Positions 20,221-20,252 of a stretch of DNA of 20,252 bases are shown here, one piece after another. A model generated the notes under the pieces. The model did not search any database and had not been told where the DNA came from. It worked only from the letters and a program-made list of their open reading frames with translations. The position numbers and the translations under genes were made by a program. The DNA is from CAXCDZ01 sp963981525. GTDB lineage: Bacteria; Patescibacteriota; Microgenomatia; UBA1400; UBA12108. The DNA lies in contig CAXCDZ010000010.1 of assembly GCA_963981525.1 (NCBI GenBank), positions 1 to 20,252 on the forward strand, written 5' to 3'. Position 1 is the first letter of the stretch. Every line of letters begins with the position of its first letter.

Positions 20221-20252
20221 AGACACGCAGTCTATCACTCGTAGTTGTTAAT

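Larger units (their letters stand above)
20047..20252. other. Right-end stretch without a recognisable gene
   Basis: It holds repeat copy 4 and a separated inverted repeat (ttggatt 20133-20139 / aatccaa 20168-20174). No frame is open for more than about 20 codons with a start. On the minus strand a frame entering from outside could end at TAA 20221-20219, leaving at most ten codons of a neighbouring gene. No tRNA or known RNA could be drawn. Confidence 0.5.

Noticed and set aside
1..20252. UGA read as glycine, as in some CPR lineages
   Set aside because: Several genes end in UGA at the family-expected place (gatB, the methyltransferase, both GT2 genes), and no tRNA with anticodon UCA is present.

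Overview
The window reads as a compact, streamlined bacterial chromosome segment, most likely from the Candidate Phyla Radiation (Patescibacteria; a Microgenomates-like lineage is plausible but not proven). The inference rests on the gene set (GatCAB, LemA/HtpX, a stand-alone Elp3, LysM and Ig-like single-pass surface proteins, DUF2779, DinD/BRO), very short intergenic gaps, start/stop overlaps and tRNA genes without an encoded CCA. UGA serves as a normal stop for several genes (gatB, the methyltransferase, both glycosyltransferases, the small membrane protein), so the UGA=Gly code of some CPR lineages does not apply.

Left part (1-7.8 kb): a minus-strand run lemA-htpX-gatC-gatA-gatB (membrane quality control followed by the tRNA-dependent amidotransferase), then tRNA-Asp(GTC) with its own terminator, a two-LysM membrane-anchored protein, a bidirectional terminator, a convergent pyruvate kinase with an unusual K+ site, and tRNA-Gly(CCC) followed after 3 nt by the ATG of a patatin-like lipase.

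Middle (7.9-13.7 kb): an Atm1/MsbA-like ABC exporter, a convergent two-gene unit (small membrane protein and P-loop ATPase), and then the most interesting pair: a full-length Elp3 (radical SAM plus GNAT) and, head to head with overlapping 5' ends, a small SAM methyltransferase whose core and C-terminus resemble eukaryotic Trm9/ALKBH8. Together they would form a minimal cm5U-to-mcm5U wobble-uridine pathway. tRNA-Thr(CGT) follows and is again fused, after 3 nt, to a coding gene (membrane-anchored Ig-like protein).

Right part (13.6-20.2 kb): minus-strand genes for surface glycan synthesis (Wzy-like polymerase/ligase, an N-terminally truncated GT2, a rhamnosyltransferase-like GT2), a RecB-like/DUF2779 nuclease, a BRO-family protein and DinD, then a plus-strand protein made of three zinc ribbons. 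Several of these genes have a -10 box only 6-7 nt before the ATG, which implies leaderless mRNAs. A short palindromic repeat occurs four times in the right half, twice inside coding sequence (elp3 and the Wzy-like gene). The last ~200 bp carry one repeat copy and a weak terminator-like palindrome but no recognisable gene. There is no CRISPR array, transposase or rRNA.
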